The notes below the pieces were generated by a model. That model was not told the origin of the DNA and ran no database searches. It saw only the letters and a list, made by a program, of their open reading frames with translations. Positions 62,556 to 64,000 of a stretch of 64,000 bases of DNA are shown one piece after another. The DNA is from Pontiella agarivorans (GTDB taxonomy: Bacteria; Verrucomicrobiota; Kiritimatiellia; Kiritimatiellales; Pontiellaceae), in contig NZ_JARVCO010000006.1 in NCBI RefSeq assembly GCF_034531395.1, positions 107,072-171,071 of the forward strand, in the 5' to 3' direction. The position numbers and the translations under genes are program-made. Position 1 is the first letter of the stretch. Each line of letters begins with the position of its first letter.

Positions 62556-63866
62556 ATGCTACCCCAATGGATCATCGAAAAAAAACGCGACGGCTCGGAA
62601 CTCGACACCCCCGAAATCCGTGAATTCATCGAAGGCTACACCAAAGGCGACATCCCCGACTACCAGATGGCCGCCCTCGCCATGGCCATCTACTTCAACG
62701 GCATGACCCCCCGCGAAACCGCCGACCTCACCCACGCCATGATGCACTCCGGCCAGGTCATCAACCCCGACGCCATCCCCGGCACCAAAGTCGACAAACA
62801 CTCCACCGGCGGCATCGGCGACAAAATATCCATCCCCCTCGCCCCCCTCGTCGCCGCCTCCGGCGCCACCGTCCCCATGATCTCCGGCCGCGGACTCGGC
62901 ATCACCGGCGGAACCCTCGACAAACTCGAAGCCATCCCCGGCTACCGCACCAACCTCACCCAGACCCAATTCTTCCAGACCCTGGAAGCCGTCGGCTGCT
63001 CCATGATCGGCCAAACCCCCGAAATCGCACCCGCCGACAAAAAACTCTACGCCCTGCGCGACGTCACCGCCACCGTCCCCTCCATCCCCCTCATCGTCTC
63101 CTCCATCATGTCCAAAAAACTCGCCGAAGGCATCGACGCCCTCGTCCTCGACGTCAAATGCGGCTCCGGCGCCTTCATGAAAAATATCGACGATGCCCGC
63201 GCCCTCGCCCAAGCCCTCGTCGACACCGGCAAAGCCATGGGCAAAAAAGTCACCGCCCTCATCACCGACATGAACCAGCCCCTCGGCCGCAACGTCGGCA
63301 ACGCCCTCGAAATCCGCGAATCCCTCCAAATCCTCAACGGAAAAGGCCCCGCCGATTCACAACGCCTCACCCTCGAACTCGCCAAACAAATGCTGCATGT
63401 AGCCGAGATCCATGACCTCGGAAAAGGAATCCGTAACCCCGAAGACAAAATCAAAGCCCCCGCCCTTCACCTAAAAGACGGCTCCGCCATGCAGAAATTC
63501 AAACAAATGGTGTCCCTCCACGGCGGCGATCTGTCCACAGCACTTCCGGAAGCCGAAAACCAAATCGAACTCCCCGCCCCCCGATCCGGCTATATCTCAG
63601 AATGCAATGCCGAAGCCATCGGCCGCGCCGCCCTGCTCCTCGGCGCCGGACGCACAAAAACCACCGACACCATCGACCCCGCCGTCGGCATTTCCAACCT
63701 CCGGAAAATCGGCGAACCCATCGAAAAAGGCCAAGCCCTCTGTACCATCCACTCCAACAGCCGCGAAAACACGGAACGGCTTTTCCAACTCCTGGAAACC
63801 GCCTTCAGCATCTCCCCCTCCCCCCGAATCCCCCCTCCCCTCATCCTCGAAACCATCACCGCATAA
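62556..63866 (+). CDS. deoA: Thymidine/pyrimidine-nucleoside phosphorylase
   Basis: Phosphorolysis of thymidine, deoxyuridine and possibly uridine to base plus (deoxy)ribose 1-phosphate in nucleoside salvage. The 436 residues have the family layout: an alpha domain with IIEKKRDGSELDTPEIREFI and MTPRETADLTHAMMHSG, and the phosphate loop TKVDKHSTGGIGDKISI. The signature SGRGLGITGGTLDKLEAIPG, the active-site DVTATVPSIPLIVSSIMSKK and the C-terminal domain (PRSGYISECNAEAIG) follow. Whether it is thymidine-specific (DeoA) or broad (Pdp) cannot be told by eye. The ATG at 62556 lacks a ribosome site. Codons are unusually C-rich compared with other plus-strand genes here. Confidence 0.95.
   Translation: MLPQWIIEKKRDGSELDTPEIREFIEGYTKGDIPDYQMAALAMAIYFNGMTPRETADLTHAMMHSGQVINPDAIPGTKVDKHSTGGIGDKISIPLAPLVAASGATVPMISGRGLGITGGTLDKLEAIPGYRTNLTQTQFFQTLEAVGCSMIGQTPEIAPADKKLYALRDVTATVPSIPLIVSSIMSKKLAEGIDALVLDVKCGSGAFMKNIDDARALAQALVDTGKAMGKKVTALITDMNQPLGRNVGNALEIRESLQILNGKGPADSQRLTLELAKQMLHVAEIHDLGKGIRNPEDKIKAPALHLKDGSAMQKFKQMVSLHGGDLSTALPEAENQIELPAPRSGYISECNAEAIGRAALLLGAGRTKTTDTIDPAVGISNLRKIGEPIEKGQALCTIHSNSRENTERLFQLLETAFSISPSPRIPPPLILETITA
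62973..62987. repeat. Palindrome copy TTCCA-GACCC-TGGAA
   Basis: Exact copy inside the phosphorylase gene (FQTLE); the same 15 bases as the copy at 4660. Confidence 0.9.
63783..63797. repeat. Palindrome copy TTCCA-ACTCC-TGGAA
   Basis: Exact copy near the 3' end of the phosphorylase gene, reading FQLLE. Confidence 0.9.
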
Positions 63867-64000
63867 AACAAAATCGGATTTTATCTAAAAAGCGCAGTAT
63901 TGCAAAGAATAGCATGTTTTATAATTTGAAACTTCCACCCCCATCAGGCACAGTCTCAAACGTGCTCATGCACTCCACATTCAAAGCACCCGACCGCAAG
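63867..64000. other. Spacer at the right window edge
   Basis: AT-rich after the phosphorylase stop (AAAATCGGATTTTATC), then mixed sequence. No gene, terminator or promoter could be assigned before the window ends. Confidence 0.5.

Overview
The window reads as chromosomal DNA of a diderm, anaerobe-leaning bacterium of the PVC group, most likely Kiritimatiellota (Pontiella-like). This is an inference. It rests on the combination of an LptF/G permease, Lgt and a large autotransporter (an outer membrane is present), two PEP-CTERM proteins, futalosine-route menaquinone genes, a fucosidase/uronate catabolic block, and accdacgaa-type and REP-type intergenic repeats. I saw no tRNA, rRNA, CRISPR array, prophage or replication origin.

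Layout. 0-7 kb: the end of a lipoprotein-like gene, cutA-zwf, an LptF/G permease, a GNAT acetyltransferase and icd. 7-14 kb: a flavodoxin, rph, the conserved rpmH-rnpA-yidD-yidC cluster, rpoN and a YycJ-like metallo-hydrolase; the last two are bracketed by an inverted ~105-bp repeat. 14-24 kb: a surface/secreted region with a 1201-residue autotransporter, a PEP-CTERM protein, a two-repeat secreted protein and an MFS/spermidine-synthase-like/TPR fusion. 24-30 kb: lgt, a Na/Ca exchanger-like protein, two tandem secreted trypsin-like paralogues (the first with a destroyed triad) and another PEP-CTERM protein. 30-35.6 kb: a menaquinone cluster (mqnD, a fused mqnB-ubiA, ubiX, ubiE, mqnA) interrupted by a REP-associated transposase with its own REP hairpins. 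35.7-40.1 kb: a cysJ-cysI-cysH sulfite/APS reduction operon. 40-46.4 kb: a cNMP-binding protein coupled to a ThuA-ankyrin fusion, a CobW GTPase, Uup and a small membrane protein. 46.4-57.7 kb: a carbohydrate block with an MFS sugar porter, a UroD-like protein, GH29 fucosidase, UxaC, a LarA-like epimerase, Gnd, a PfkB kinase and a divergent UxuA. 57.7-64 kb: a CheY-like regulator, a 1431-residue hybrid sensor kinase and a thymidine phosphorylase.

How the genes work together. Zwf and Gnd supply NADPH through the oxidative pentose phosphate route. UxaC, the LarA-like protein, UxuA and the PfkB kinase form most of a uronate/aldonate route that may feed Gnd through gluconate. CysJIH reduces activated sulfate to sulfide. 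The mqn genes make menaquinone from chorismate.

The most striking signal belongs to no gene. A 15-bp palindrome, TTCCA-N5-TGGAA (refined consensus TTCCARNNNYTGGAA), occurs exactly 23 times, against roughly 0.06 expected by chance, with about 17 further one-mismatch copies. It lies in all three reading frames of unrelated genes and in spacers. It is absent from the 8.5-kb secreted-protein region. It behaves like a highly iterated chromosomal palindrome (compare cyanobacterial HIP1) or the site of a dimeric chromosome-binding protein.
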